Below are positions 7,813 to 16,648 of a stretch of DNA of 51,407 bases, piece by piece. The DNA comes from Herbinix sp. (GTDB lineage: Bacteria > Bacillota > Clostridia > Lachnospirales > Lachnospiraceae): the NCBI GenBank assembly GCA_029238935.1, contig JAQZBN010000023.1, positions 1 to 51,407 of the forward strand, written 5' to 3'. Below the pieces are notes generated by a model, which worked only from the letters and a program-made list of their open reading frames with translations, made no database searches and was not told the DNA's origin. Both the position numbers and the translations under genes were made by a program. How positions within the stretch are numbered: the stretch's first letter is position 1; every line of letters starts with the position of its first letter.

Positions 7813-7877
7813 CAAAGTAGAAGGTCATGAATTACATACCTAGGTACGGCTTTGTTCTAACCCAATACGCGAATCTT

Positions 7878-7935
7878 AGGTGCAAACTAGGTGCAACAAG
7901 TATCAGAGCTAGAAACCATCCTTTCTATGCGGGTG
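7878..7935. repeat. Third copy of the integrase arm-type repeat
   Basis: AGGTGCAA-paired repeat followed by AGAAACCATCCTTTCTATGCGGGT, closely matching 2055-2113. No tRNA-derived core lies beside it. It marks the scar of a second, related element or an old outer boundary of the tRNA-Cys element. Confidence 0.6.
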
Positions 7936-7979
7936 TTTAAAATCATGGAAAATAATATATATATTCAGGGGTAAAAATA

Positions 7980-8591
7980 ATGAAAAGCTTTGAGGATAAA
8001 TCAAGAATTAGTTATAATTTAAAGGCAAATGATTATGATAATACGTTTGAGGGTAAATACACTGAAAAATTCAAGAAAATTCTAATCGATGAAATTATAA
8101 TTACAACGAACAATACTATTTTAGACATAGCCTGTGGAAACGGAAAGCTACTCAATATGTTATCTGATCAGTATGATATTAACGGATATGGTATTGATAT
8201 TTCTGAAAAGATGATTGAAAATGCTAAGAAAAGATGTCCTGGTATGACCTTTTATACGAGTGCTTGCGAGCATACTCCATTTGGAAATGAAACTTTTGAC
8301 GTGATCTCGGTATGTGCAGCGTATCATCATTTTCCTGATACCAAAGCATTTGCTAAAGAAGCAAACCGCATCTTAAAATCGCAAGGTACATTATATATCG
8401 CGGATGTATACTACCCATTTGTTATCCGTACGATCTGTAATCCGTTCGTCCCATTCTCTAAAGCGGGGGATGTAAAGTTTTATTCACCAAGAGAAATACA
8501 ACGTAATTTTGAGTGCTGTGGATTTAAGCAGGTTGGATTCAAAAAGAGTGGGCATGTTCAAGTTGTTAAATTGCAGAAGGTACATAATTAG
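7980..8591 (+). CDS. Class I SAM-dependent methyltransferase
   Basis: 203 residues. Motif I is ILDIACGNGKLLNML (about 47-61), the acidic end of strand beta-2 is YGIDISEKM, and the post-motif region FDVISVCAAYHHFPD (about 103-117) fits the Methyltransf_11/25 fold; a later segment, ILKSQGTLYIADVYYP, is the usual beta-6 strand. Substrate unknown; small-molecule methylation in the cytoplasm is most likely. The start follows AGGGG. It sits directly after the orphan integrase repeat and before a GNAT gene, in a patchwork accessory area, with no evident operon. Confidence 0.82.
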   Translation: MKSFEDKSRISYNLKANDYDNTFEGKYTEKFKKILIDEIIITTNNTILDIACGNGKLLNMLSDQYDINGYGIDISEKMIENAKKRCPGMTFYTSACEHTPFGNETFDVISVCAAYHHFPDTKAFAKEANRILKSQGTLYIADVYYPFVIRTICNPFVPFSKAGDVKFYSPREIQRNFECCGFKQVGFKKSGHVQVVKLQKVHN

Positions 8592-8756
8592 TGTTTGCTT
8601 CTAATGTTTGTATGGAGAGGTGGAAGCTACATGTTATTAAATTAACAATACTTAATGCCAAGCTATTATTAGTCAGAAAGAACAAAAATTATACTAAAAT
8701 TAAGTAATGAATAAAAAGTAGCTTAATAATAACATTAAATTTGGCACATCTATTTA

Positions 8757-8792
8757 TTATCTATGAATTTTAGAATTAATAATCATAGATAA
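8757..8792. repeat. Inverted repeat before the GNAT gene
   Basis: TTATCTATGA and TCATAGATAA form 10-bp perfect arms around a 16-nt AT-rich spacer, 37 nt before the start of the next gene. It could be an operator or an RNA hairpin; no function can be assigned. Confidence 0.35.
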
Positions 8793-8828
8793 ATAATAGA
8801 GAAAAGTTAAATTTTAAGAGGTGATGGA

Positions 8829-9257
8829 ATGGAAAGTATACGTGAAGCTACCAATAATGATAAAGATCAAGTATATAGATTACTTATTGCATTAGAAGAG
8901 ACAGACATTGATTACAAATGTTTCTCAGATATTTATGATGCAAATCTCTTAAACCCATATGTTTTTTATTTTGTTTATGAAAAAGAATATGCAATCTTAG
9001 GTTTTATTAGTATTCATATTCAAATGTTATTACACCATACTGCGAATATTGCTGAAATTCAAGAACTCATAGTTGATGAAACAATAAGAAATCAAGGTAT
9101 TGGGAAACGCCTTTTTCAAAAAGCAATAGAAGTTGGGGAAAAAAGCAGTTGTACACAATTAGAAGTATGTTGTAATAAAAAAAGAATATCTAGCCATAAA
9201 TTCTATCAATCCCAAGGAATGACCAATAACCATTTCAAATTATGTTTATCTTTATAA
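8829..9257 (+). CDS. GNAT N-acetyltransferase (PhnO-like)
   Basis: 142 residues, single GNAT domain. The acetyl-CoA loop reads VDETIRNQGIGKRLFQKAI (about 79-97), preceded by the beta-4 strand IAEIQEL and followed by HKFYQSQGM, the usual end of the domain. The overall pattern resembles small aminoalkylphosphonate- or amine-acetylating members. The start is well supported by AAGAGGTGA. Substrate unknown. Confidence 0.82.
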   Translation: MESIREATNNDKDQVYRLLIALEETDIDYKCFSDIYDANLLNPYVFYFVYEKEYAILGFISIHIQMLLHHTANIAEIQELIVDETIRNQGIGKRLFQKAIEVGEKSSCTQLEVCCNKKRISSHKFYQSQGMTNNHFKLCLSL

Positions 9258-9658
9258 AGCTATTTATGCAACATTCGTACATAAGTCATACAGAGAAAAG
9301 GATAATATTTCCTTAGAATCTTGCTCATTTATGTGCGTAATATGATAATAAAAGCAAATATTCAATATCAGTATTATGATTATAAAATCCCAGCCATGTA
9401 GTCAAAGAAGAAATTTATCTAATGACTAAATGTCTGGGATCACTATCATATACAATTTGTAATGTTTCTTTAATCTCATAGTTCTGTTGTTGCTTTCTTA
9501 TATCCTTTTGACTTTATAATCATCTATGTAACTGTTCGCTATAACAATTCCACTATATAAATAATCTTATAATTCCGTAGAATTCAGACAAAGTAGTAAT
9601 CTACGTAATCTCAAAATGCTTACGACTATATAAAAAATATGATTATGTATTAAATTAC
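9258..9658. other. Intergenic region with a hairpin at 9387-9440
   Basis: About 400 bases between two convergent genes. The only structure I see is an inverted repeat, ATCCCAG-x-CAT-xx-AGTCA with TGACT-xx-ATG-x-CTGGGAT, around a 14-nt loop. No T run follows on the plus strand; it may be a terminator for either neighbour. The rest is AT-rich without a recognisable gene. Confidence 0.4.
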
Positions 9659-10540
9659 TCAACTCTTAACGAAACTTTTTAGTTGATTATTTTTAATCAG
9701 TTGCCGATAGGTCACCGGGCTTATTCCTTTATGTTTATTAAATACCCGCACGAATGTGCTGTAAGAGGAGAAGCCCACCTCAAAGGCTATATCCGTAATG
9801 GACATCTTAGAGGAAGCTAAGAGACTGCATGCATTTTCAATACGCAAGTCCATTAAAAATGCATGGAAACTGATGCCGAGACATTGCTTAAAGATTGTAC
9901 TGATATAAGACTCACTTAAATAAAAGAGTTTTGACAGACTCTTTAAAGTGATATTGGTATTCCAGTTCTTGTAGACATAATGGATGATGGACCAGGTATG
10001 ATTGCCTGAGGTATCGGCCTGGTTGACATTTCCCTTGGTGACGTGGGATCTTCTATAACGGTCAAATAAAATAAATAGTTCTATGATTTTCGCCTTTAGC
10101 ATGAAATTTTTCCATACTTTATCCTCTCCGTATTCTATCTGCATCTCACGAAAAAGCGTTAAAAACTTCTCAGCTGTTTCCGGCTCAATATCATAAATGG
10201 TTCTCTCGTGTAAGTCAATATCAAATAAAAGCCTGTTCATAACCAGCCCATATTCATCCTGGTCAAACATGGTCTTAGTAGAGAGACAAAGGTTATAAAG
10301 ACGAACTCTAGTACCCTTTTTTATATGCATTTCATGAACCTGATGTGGATAAATAATCGCAAAGGTACCAGGCTTCATGACATGTTCAATGCCGTTTATC
10401 TTTTCCATTCCCTCCCCATCAAAAACATAATGGAGCTCTAAAAAACTGTGCCCATGGGGACTGACATCATTTTTTATATCATGGATCGAAATATTGAAGA
10501 AAAAATTATCATCTTTTTCCGTGAGATAGAGTGGAAACAT
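9659..10540 (-). CDS. AraC-family regulator with cupin sensor domain
   Basis: 293 residues from the ATG at 10540, which follows AGAGGTC by 6 nt; the longer reading has no ribosome site. The N-terminal half (about 15-110) is a cupin-like sugar-sensing domain (HGHSFLELHYVFDGEG, PGTFAIIYPHQVHEM). The C-terminal 100 residues hold two helix-turn-helix units (ITLKSLSKLFYLSESYISTIF and MSITDIAFEVGFSSYSTFVR). It diverges from the GRE activase gene with a 224-bp shared upstream region, so it most likely activates the activase-GRE operon in response to a substrate. This is the gene most likely to tell the inducer of the GRE. Confidence 0.88.
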   Translation of the reverse strand: MFPLYLTEKDDNFFFNISIHDIKNDVSPHGHSFLELHYVFDGEGMEKINGIEHVMKPGTFAIIYPHQVHEMHIKKGTRVRLYNLCLSTKTMFDQDEYGLVMNRLLFDIDLHERTIYDIEPETAEKFLTLFREMQIEYGEDKVWKNFMLKAKIIELFILFDRYRRSHVTKGNVNQADTSGNHTWSIIHYVYKNWNTNITLKSLSKLFYLSESYISTIFKQCLGISFHAFLMDLRIENACSLLASSKMSITDIAFEVGFSSYSTFVRVFNKHKGISPVTYRQLIKNNQLKSFVKS

Positions 10541-10705
10541 TAGTTGACCTCTTTTCTTAAGCTTGATTCTATTATAATACATTTTGTTAATTAATTCTAT
10601 TATAAGTATTTTTATTTCACATCTTTTATGCAATTAATCTAAAAAAACACTACAAATTCTCGATTACCCAGTTAAAGAAATGAGAGATTTCATGTAAGAA
10701 CTGCT

Positions 10706-10734
10706 ATGTTTTTTTACCATTTAATGTTTATAAT
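10706..10734 (+). promoter_or_regulatory. Probable promoter of the activase-GRE operon
   Basis: TATAAT at 10729-10734 lies 30 nt before the start codon. The -35 position (10706-10711, ATGTTT) is poor, as expected for a promoter needing an activator such as the divergent AraC protein. Confidence 0.45.
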
Positions 10735-10764
10735 TCAGTTATCAAAGCGAAAGGAATTGTATCC

Positions 10765-11658
10765 ATGGAGGGAAAATTATTTAATATACAGAGGTTTTCA
10801 GTGCATGACGGGCCGGGAATACGAACCACGGTTTTCTTCAAGGGATGCAATCTCAGATGTAGATGGTGTCATAATCCGGAGTCCATTTGTAAAGAGAACC
10901 AAATTGAATTTTATCCGGAGAGATGCATCGGATGCGATGCTTGCTTTCAGGTATGCCCCAATGGGGTACATTTCCTTGATGAGAAGAAGGAACATAGTTT
11001 GGATCGTTCCAAGTGCAACGGCTGTCTACTATGTGTGCAGACTTGTTACGCGAATGCGCTTGTCGGGGTGGGACAAAATGTAGAAGTTTCGGATCTCCTG
11101 AAATCCATTCTGGAGGATAAACCTTACTATAACAACTCTTCCGGTGGGGTCACTTTTTCCGGAGGAGAAGCCATGCTCCAGATCGATTATCTGGAAGAAA
11201 TTCTTCGCAGATGTAAAGACGAAAAGATACATACCGCAGTGGATACCGCAGGCTGCGTGCCATGGGATTACTTTGAGAGAATCCTACCTGTAACGGATCT
11301 GTTTTTATATGATGTGAAAGCGGCTGATCCCATACGCCATAAGCAACTTACCGGAGTGGATAATCATTTAATTCTTACAAATTTAAGAAGGCTTTCAAAA
11401 GCAGATAAGGATTTATGGATTCGGATCCCCTTTATTCCAGGCCAGAATAACGATCAGATGGAAGGAATCGCACAGATTTTAAGTCCCCTTAAGATCACGA
11501 AGGTAGAAGTGATGGCTTATCACAAACTTGGTAACAGCAAGTATACAGCGCTTGGCTTAAATAACGAATTACTTGGCATGAATACGCCACCAGACGAGCA
11601 GGTAGAGGACGCGGTAAAAATATTTAAAGCTTATGGGTTAAATGCAAATAGAACATAG
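10765..11658 (+). CDS. Glycyl radical enzyme activase (radical SAM)
   Basis: 297 residues. The radical SAM cluster motif is CNLRCRWC with C28, C32 and C35. A ferredoxin-like insert follows with two further 4Fe-4S motifs: C54-C57-C60-C64 and C84-C87-C90-C94. GGVTFSGGEAMLQ (about 126-138) is the SAM-binding GGE motif. The three-cluster layout is that of activases of dehydratase, lyase and decarboxylase GREs, not of the simple PFL activase. It would cut S-adenosylmethionine and place a radical on Gly698 of the GRE encoded 20 nt downstream. ATG follows AAAGGA. Strict anaerobic function is expected. Confidence 0.93.
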   Translation: MEGKLFNIQRFSVHDGPGIRTTVFFKGCNLRCRWCHNPESICKENQIEFYPERCIGCDACFQVCPNGVHFLDEKKEHSLDRSKCNGCLLCVQTCYANALVGVGQNVEVSDLLKSILEDKPYYNNSSGGVTFSGGEAMLQIDYLEEILRRCKDEKIHTAVDTAGCVPWDYFERILPVTDLFLYDVKAADPIRHKQLTGVDNHLILTNLRRLSKADKDLWIRIPFIPGQNNDQMEGIAQILSPLKITKVEVMAYHKLGNSKYTALGLNNELLGMNTPPDEQVEDAVKIFKAYGLNANRT

Positions 11659-11678
11659 AGTGCAAAGGGGGAATTATT

Positions 11679-13844
11679 TTGCTTAATACAGAGAAGGTTA
11701 TACTGTCACCATTATTCGAACAGAGGATTCAAAATCTCCACGACGACAAGTTAAAAATGAATGATATCAAAATTAAAGCCATGGGGCACCTTGATTTTGA
11801 TGATTGGGGATTTGTATATTACCCTGACTTTAAATTCGAGGTAAGACCCAATCATTCATCTGGAATTGTATACGGACCCCTGGCCATAGGGGAGCATTTG
11901 AGAAGATTTTTTAATGAAATTCCAAAATATATCAATGAAAATAGTGCATTAGCTGGAGCTTGGATCGGTCCCATCATTAATTATGTTCCGATCGGAATTG
12001 CTCCTGAGGACCAGCCCCAAGAACTTCGGGGGATTTGGGAGAAGTATGATACAAGGCCCGGCTTTGGCGGTATGAATCACTGTGCGGGAGATATGACCAT
12101 CGGCTTAAGACTTGGATGGGGTGGACTATTGCAGAAAATCAGATATTACAGGGAGCTGAATCATCCTTCAGACACCTCGTTCTATGACGGAGAGGAACAA
12201 GTGGTACTGGGGATGCAGGAGTGGATCGGAGCACTTGCCCTGGAAGCAAGATTACGATCAGAAAACGAAGTGGATCCTGCTTTGCGGGATAATTATCTGG
12301 AAATAGCCAATATCAATGAATGGCTGGTGAACAACCCACCCCGTACCTTAAGGGAGGCTTGCCAGTTTATAGCACATTTTCAGACATTGGATCGGACTTA
12401 TTTTGTAGGTGGAGCCCTTGATCAATTAGATGAGGTACTTAGGCCATATTATGAAAAGGATGTGGAAGAAGAAAGGATAACCGATGAAGAGGCAGTATGG
12501 TATGTAGCGAGCCTTCTGTTTAACGATACCCATTATTCTCAGATCGCAGGACTTACCCCGGACGGCAGCCGGGACATGACCAGTAGGATGTCTTTTATTA
12601 TTCTCGATGCTATGCATACCCTACGTATTCCGGCAAATATCGCATTAAGAGTTCATAATGATGTAAATCCGGTACTTTTAAAGCGTTCTCTGGAATATAC
12701 CATAGAAGATGGTTCCGGTGTTGATTATTCCCTCAACGTAGGATGTGAGGAGGGTTATAGCAAGAACGGCTATCCGACACAACTCGCCAGAAAGAGAGCA
12801 AAAGTGGGCTGTAATTGGACCAGCATTCCTGGAGAAGAGTATCCGTTGCAGGATGTTACCAGATGTAACTTAGGATTTGCTCTTCATTATGCCCTGGAGG
12901 ACATCAGAGATAATCCTTCCTTAGAGGCACTGTTTGATCGCTTCTGCTTTCATACCAAAGTGATTGTAGACAGTATTAAACAAGGTTATGACAAACATTA
13001 CGAGATAATGGGACGTAATCGACCGGAATTGGTGTATAACCTCTTTATGAATGGGCCGATTGAACGGGGACTCAACTGCTCCGAAGGCGGTGTAAATATA
13101 TTAAACTTTAATATCGACGGAGTTGCTCTGGCAACGGTTGCAGATTCTTTTGCTGCAATTGAACAGCGAATCACCAAGGAAAAGCGGATTACTTGGGATG
13201 AACTATATGATGCGCTGGATAACAATTATGGGGGTAATGAAAATATTCGTCTCATGATGAAAAACATAAAAAGACTAGGCTCTCCGGATTCTCTAGCGAA
13301 AGACTGGGCAGTTAAGATAAGAGACTGCTTTGTACAGTGCTGTAAATCGGAAGGAACACCGAAGTATCACCTTCCTATCATACCGGGAATGTTTTCCCAT
13401 GGATCGATTCTGGAACTGGGTTCCAAACTGCCTGCTACTCCAAACGGAAGAAGAAGCGGCGAAGCGATCTCGCATTCGAATGAGCCGGATCCGGGATTTG
13501 CTCAGGGTCTGCACACCTTTTCACCCACACTAAAAGCCAATGCAGTTGCACATTTGCAGCCCGGTTATGGAAATTCTGCGCCATTGCACTTGGATCTTGA
13601 TCTGGACCTATTAAAACACGAAGGTGGTGTGGATGCTCTGGTTGCTTTAATCCATTCTCATAATCAGATGGGTGGAACCTTAATTAATTTAAACTGCCTG
13701 ACCAAGAAGAAACTTCTTGAAGCCCATGAAAATCCAGAGAAGTATCCGGATCTCATTGTCCGGGTAACAGGTTATTCGGCGTTCTTTGCTTCCCTTTCGA
13801 AAGAATACCGACAACAGATTATTGACAGGTTTTTATCTGCCTAA
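11679..13844 (+). CDS. Glycyl radical enzyme of unknown reaction (GCNW active-site type)
   Basis: 721 residues from a TTG start 7 nt after AAAGGGGG. The glycyl radical motif is VRVTGYSAFF with Gly698. The thiyl cysteine is C378 in ARKRAKVGCNWTSIPG, which aligns with the AR-x-Y-xx-x-GCVE-xx-x-PG block of diol dehydratases and lyases. At C+2, where those enzymes have the base Glu, this protein has Trp380. Asp at C+14 (D392) and a His-xxx-Asp site (H134, D138), hydroxyl ligands in glycerol dehydratase, are kept. GGVNILNF and VADSFAAIE are usual core segments. It is shorter than PFL (about 760) and diol dehydratases (about 790-850). The neighbouring activase, sugar dehydrogenases and importer suggest a sugar-derived polyhydroxy substrate. 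The reaction cannot be named. Confidence 0.9.
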   Translation: MLNTEKVILSPLFEQRIQNLHDDKLKMNDIKIKAMGHLDFDDWGFVYYPDFKFEVRPNHSSGIVYGPLAIGEHLRRFFNEIPKYINENSALAGAWIGPIINYVPIGIAPEDQPQELRGIWEKYDTRPGFGGMNHCAGDMTIGLRLGWGGLLQKIRYYRELNHPSDTSFYDGEEQVVLGMQEWIGALALEARLRSENEVDPALRDNYLEIANINEWLVNNPPRTLREACQFIAHFQTLDRTYFVGGALDQLDEVLRPYYEKDVEEERITDEEAVWYVASLLFNDTHYSQIAGLTPDGSRDMTSRMSFIILDAMHTLRIPANIALRVHNDVNPVLLKRSLEYTIEDGSGVDYSLNVGCEEGYSKNGYPTQLARKRAKVGCNWTSIPGEEYPLQDVTRCNLGFALHYALEDIRDNPSLEALFDRFCFHTKVIVDSIKQGYDKHYEIMGRNRPELVYNLFMNGPIERGLNCSEGGVNILNFNIDGVALATVADSFAAIEQRITKEKRITWDELYDALDNNYGGNENIRLMMKNIKRLGSPDSLAKDWAVKIRDCFVQCCKSEGTPKYHLPIIPGMFSHGSILELGSKLPATPNGRRSGEAISHSNEPDPGFAQGLHTFSPTLKANAVAHLQPGYGNSAPLHLDLDLDLLKHEGGVDALVALIHSHNQMGGTLINLNCLTKKKLLEAHENPEKYPDLIVRVTGYSAFFASLSKEYRQQIIDRFLSA

Positions 13845-14121
13845 AGGATAGAGATAATTATCAAGGCTGTAATTACAAAAGGAATAAAATCAAGAACGAT
13901 AATGAATGACATGATGAGTACGAAAGAAACGTTAGGAAGACATTATAAAATATTAACATTATAAAAACAGTATGAAACGTTGAAACGTCATGGATACATT
14001 ATGAATGTGATATGCATTGCGTTATGGAGATTTTATTCAAAGGTATTGGGTATGTAATACGGCCTTGATAAATAAATCATAATAGAGACCTATGTTTTAT
14101 AAAAAAGAAGGAGGAGTTATT

Positions 14122-15105
14122 ATGTTAAGAGTAGCGCTAATTAGCAAGTGGCATGTACATGCACAGGGGTATGCTGAATTATTAAGATCCTTTTCCGATG
14201 CAGAGATTACCTGCGTCTGGGATGAGGAGCCAAAAAGAGGAAGAGAATGGGCAGAATCCTTAAAGGTTGACTTTGAAGAGGATCTGGACAGTCTTCTAGG
14301 TCGTGAAGACGTAGATGGAATTTTAGTATGCTCCCCTACCAGCATGCATGCTGAAATTATGAAGAAAGCTGCGAAAGCAGGAAAGCATATCTTTACGGAA
14401 AAGGCTATGGCCCTTACCAAAAAAGAGTGTGAAGAAATTACGGAAGAGGTTAAAAAAGCAGGTGTTAAATTTGTAATATCTATGCCTGCACGTACATCGC
14501 CGGTTAATCTGTATGTGAAGAGTGTTATTGATGCCGGACTTGTTGGAAAAGTAAATCTTCTTCGGATTCGTAATGGTCATGATGGCGCTTTACATAACTG
14601 GTTACCGGAATATTGGTATGATGAAAGTAAAGCTGGCGGTGGAGCAATGATGGATTTAGGATGCCACCCGATGTATCTTTCCAGTTGGATTTTAGGCAAA
14701 CCGGTTAGAATTTCGTCCATGTTCAGCTATTTTACGGATCGAACAGTGGAGGACAATTCCGTTTGTACGATTGAATTTGAAAATAAAGCAGTTGCGATTG
14801 TGGAAACAAGTCTTTTAACTTATAGAACACCATCCATGGTTGAAGTATATGGTACCGATGGTACTCTGGTAATCTGTGACGGTAATATTAAACTTACCTC
14901 CAATAAGATGGCAGAAGAGTTTAACGGCTGGGTAACGCCGTCTAAGCTTCCGGAAGCTCTTCCTCATGCGTTAAGACAGTGGGTGGATAGCGTATTATAT
15001 GATAAGCCAATTATTTTTGATACAGAAGCCGGAACAAAACTGACAGAGCTGTTAGAAGCTGCTTATATTGCTCATAAAGAAAAAAGAGAAGTATCCTTCG
15101 AATAA
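14122..15105 (+). CDS. Gfo/Idh/MocA-family oxidoreductase 1
   Basis: 327 residues from the ATG at 14122 after a strong AGGAGG (the upstream ATG at 14092 would place the ribosome site inside the gene). The N-terminal Rossmann domain spans about 1-120 with CSPTSMHAEIM and FTEKAMAL, the variant of the EKP motif. The first loop reads ISKWHVHAQGY rather than GxGxxG, so nucleotide binding is atypical. The C-terminal domain carries GGGAMMDLGCHPMYL (Asp and His near the active site). The family oxidises sugars, inositols or their derivatives with NAD(P). It follows the GRE after a 277-bp gap without evident terminator, implying a shared pathway. Confidence 0.85.
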   Translation: MLRVALISKWHVHAQGYAELLRSFSDAEITCVWDEEPKRGREWAESLKVDFEEDLDSLLGREDVDGILVCSPTSMHAEIMKKAAKAGKHIFTEKAMALTKKECEEITEEVKKAGVKFVISMPARTSPVNLYVKSVIDAGLVGKVNLLRIRNGHDGALHNWLPEYWYDESKAGGGAMMDLGCHPMYLSSWILGKPVRISSMFSYFTDRTVEDNSVCTIEFENKAVAIVETSLLTYRTPSMVEVYGTDGTLVICDGNIKLTSNKMAEEFNGWVTPSKLPEALPHALRQWVDSVLYDKPIIFDTEAGTKLTELLEAAYIAHKEKREVSFE

Positions 15106-15245
15106 TAATAGGACATTCAAATCGGTATTTAATGAAAGTTCATAATTCATTTCAAAATCTCAATATGGCACTGAGGTAAATGGTATGGAGTTATCTATAC
15201 ATCACATGGGATGCAAGTGATATAGATTGAGACAGATAGAATATT

Positions 15246-15272
15246 GAAAGGGTATGTAACGCATACCCTTTC
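15246..15272. repeat. 11-bp perfect hairpin between the dehydrogenase genes
   Basis: GAAAGGGTATG and CATACCCTTTC surround a 5-nt loop TAACG. No T run follows, so it is not a classic terminator. In an operon transcript it could set RNA stability or a processing site between the two dehydrogenase genes; as DNA it could be an operator. Confidence 0.5.
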
Positions 15273-15393
15273 CCATAAAAATATAGCTCCATAAAAATGA
15301 TTAAGATAAGGCCAGCTATATAAAATCAACTATTCCTGTAAATCATTACAAACTTCAGCTGCACAAAAATAATGAGTAGAAAAGAGGATAATG

Positions 15394-16491
15394 ATGAGTA
15401 AGAAATTAAGAATCGGAATCATTGGAACTGGTGGTATTGCCAATGAGCATATGAAGGCTTATAAGAAATTTGAAGATGTGGAAATTGTCGGTGGTGCGGA
15501 TATCGTTCCCGGTAAAGCCAGAGAGTTCCTGGATAGATGGCAGCTTCCCAATGCCCAGGCTTTTGAAAGTGCAGAGGAATTAATCAGAAATGTGGAAATG
15601 GATGGAGTAAGTGTGTGTACCTACAACACGACTCACGCAGAATGTACCATTGCTGCCTTAGAGGCAGGAATCCATGTACAGTGTGAAAAACCGATGTCCT
15701 TTACCTTGCAGGAAGCTGTTGATATGGTAAAAGCTTCAAGAAAAGCAAACAAGATCCTGACCATCGGATTCCAACCTCGCTATGATATTACCCGTAAGAA
15801 AGTGGATGATATTATAAGTTCCGGAGCTCTGGGAAAGGTTTATTTCATTCAGAGCGGTGGCGGAAGAAGAAGGGGAATACCGGGAGGAACTTTTGTTGAC
15901 GGTGACAAAGCAGGTTTTGGCTGCCTGGGAGATATAGGCTGCTACTCCATTGATCAATGCCTTCATGCGGTAAGTTATCCGAAACCTTTAACCGTATCTG
16001 CAATGGCAACGGATTATTTCGGTAAGAACCCAAAATATTTCTCTGGTGCGGATACCTTTAATGTTGATGATTTCTCCGTAGCTTTTGTTCGTTTGGAAAA
16101 TGATCTGACCTTCCTGTTTAGACAGTCCTGGGCAATGCATGCAGATACGTTAGGAGACACCATGTGGCTTGGTACGGAAGGTGGTATTAAAATAAAACAT
16201 GAATTTGATTATGCGAATAAGCCATCCCACATTATGTATTTTACCGATGTGAACGGACAAAATATAGACAGTTATGTCCTTCCATCTCTTCCGTTTAACG
16301 CCTATGAGTCTCCGCAGCAGGTAAATATCTTTGAAGCAAAGGTACGGGACTTTTGCGATGCTATTTTGGAAGGACGTCCGTCTCCGATCCCGGGTGAGGA
16401 AATCATCTATAACCAGGCGATCTGTGATGGAATTTATCGCTCCAGTAAATTACATAGGGAAGTTGAGATAGAGATTCCGAAACTGGATTAG
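15394..16491 (+). CDS. Gfo/Idh/MocA-family oxidoreductase 2
   Basis: 365 residues; the ATG at 15394 is 6 nt after AGAGG, better spaced than the ATG at 15391. The Rossmann motif is canonical (IGIIGTGGIANEHM, residues 7-20), with CEKPMSF near 95 carrying the catalytic Lys. FGCLGDIGCYSIDQCL (about 170-185) is the substrate-site Asp/Tyr segment. Predicted NAD(P)-dependent oxidation or reduction of a sugar or cyclitol. It differs clearly from its neighbour, so the two probably do successive or opposite redox steps, as in double-oxidoreductase pathways for deoxygenation or epimerisation. It is the last gene before a bidirectional terminator. Confidence 0.88.
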   Translation: MSKKLRIGIIGTGGIANEHMKAYKKFEDVEIVGGADIVPGKAREFLDRWQLPNAQAFESAEELIRNVEMDGVSVCTYNTTHAECTIAALEAGIHVQCEKPMSFTLQEAVDMVKASRKANKILTIGFQPRYDITRKKVDDIISSGALGKVYFIQSGGGRRRGIPGGTFVDGDKAGFGCLGDIGCYSIDQCLHAVSYPKPLTVSAMATDYFGKNPKYFSGADTFNVDDFSVAFVRLENDLTFLFRQSWAMHADTLGDTMWLGTEGGIKIKHEFDYANKPSHIMYFTDVNGQNIDSYVLPSLPFNAYESPQQVNIFEAKVRDFCDAILEGRPSPIPGEEIIYNQAICDGIYRSSKLHREVEIEIPKLD

Positions 16492-16545
16492 CATAAGAAA
16501 TCCCGTATTAAAATTTATGATTAGATAATATAACAGAGATAACAT

Positions 16546-16609
16546 AAAAATCCCAGAGTCGCAGTCGAGGTTTAAAATATAACCATGACTGCAATTCTGG
16601 GATTTTTTT
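16546..16609. terminator. Bidirectional terminator between convergent genes
   Basis: AAATCCCAGA and TCTGGGATTT flank inner arms GCAGTC/GACTGC and GGT/ACC. T runs lie on both strands. It ends the dehydrogenase transcript on the plus strand and the regulator gene on the minus strand. Confidence 0.88.
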
Positions 16610-16648
16610 ATATAAGATAACCGCGCATATGGGTATAAAATAGATAAT

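Noticed and set aside
8636..8745. Possible MITE from loosely mirrored TATTATTA/TAATAATA and GCCAA/TTGGC arms
   Set aside because: Arms are short and interrupted, and no target-site duplication is visible; likely chance in AT-rich DNA.
10706..11083. 125-residue plus-strand ORF overlapping the activase
   Set aside because: Out-of-frame reading of the radical SAM gene, whose Cys motifs fix the true frame.
12723..12770. Taking C356 of the GRE (NVGCEEGYS) as the thiyl cysteine, which would give a standard GCxE dehydratase site
   Set aside because: The block around C378 (LARKRAKVGCNW to PG, with Asp at +14) aligns far better with known GREs, and N353-C378 has the spacing of the N-D-E to Cys segment. 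C356 falls in the loop before it.
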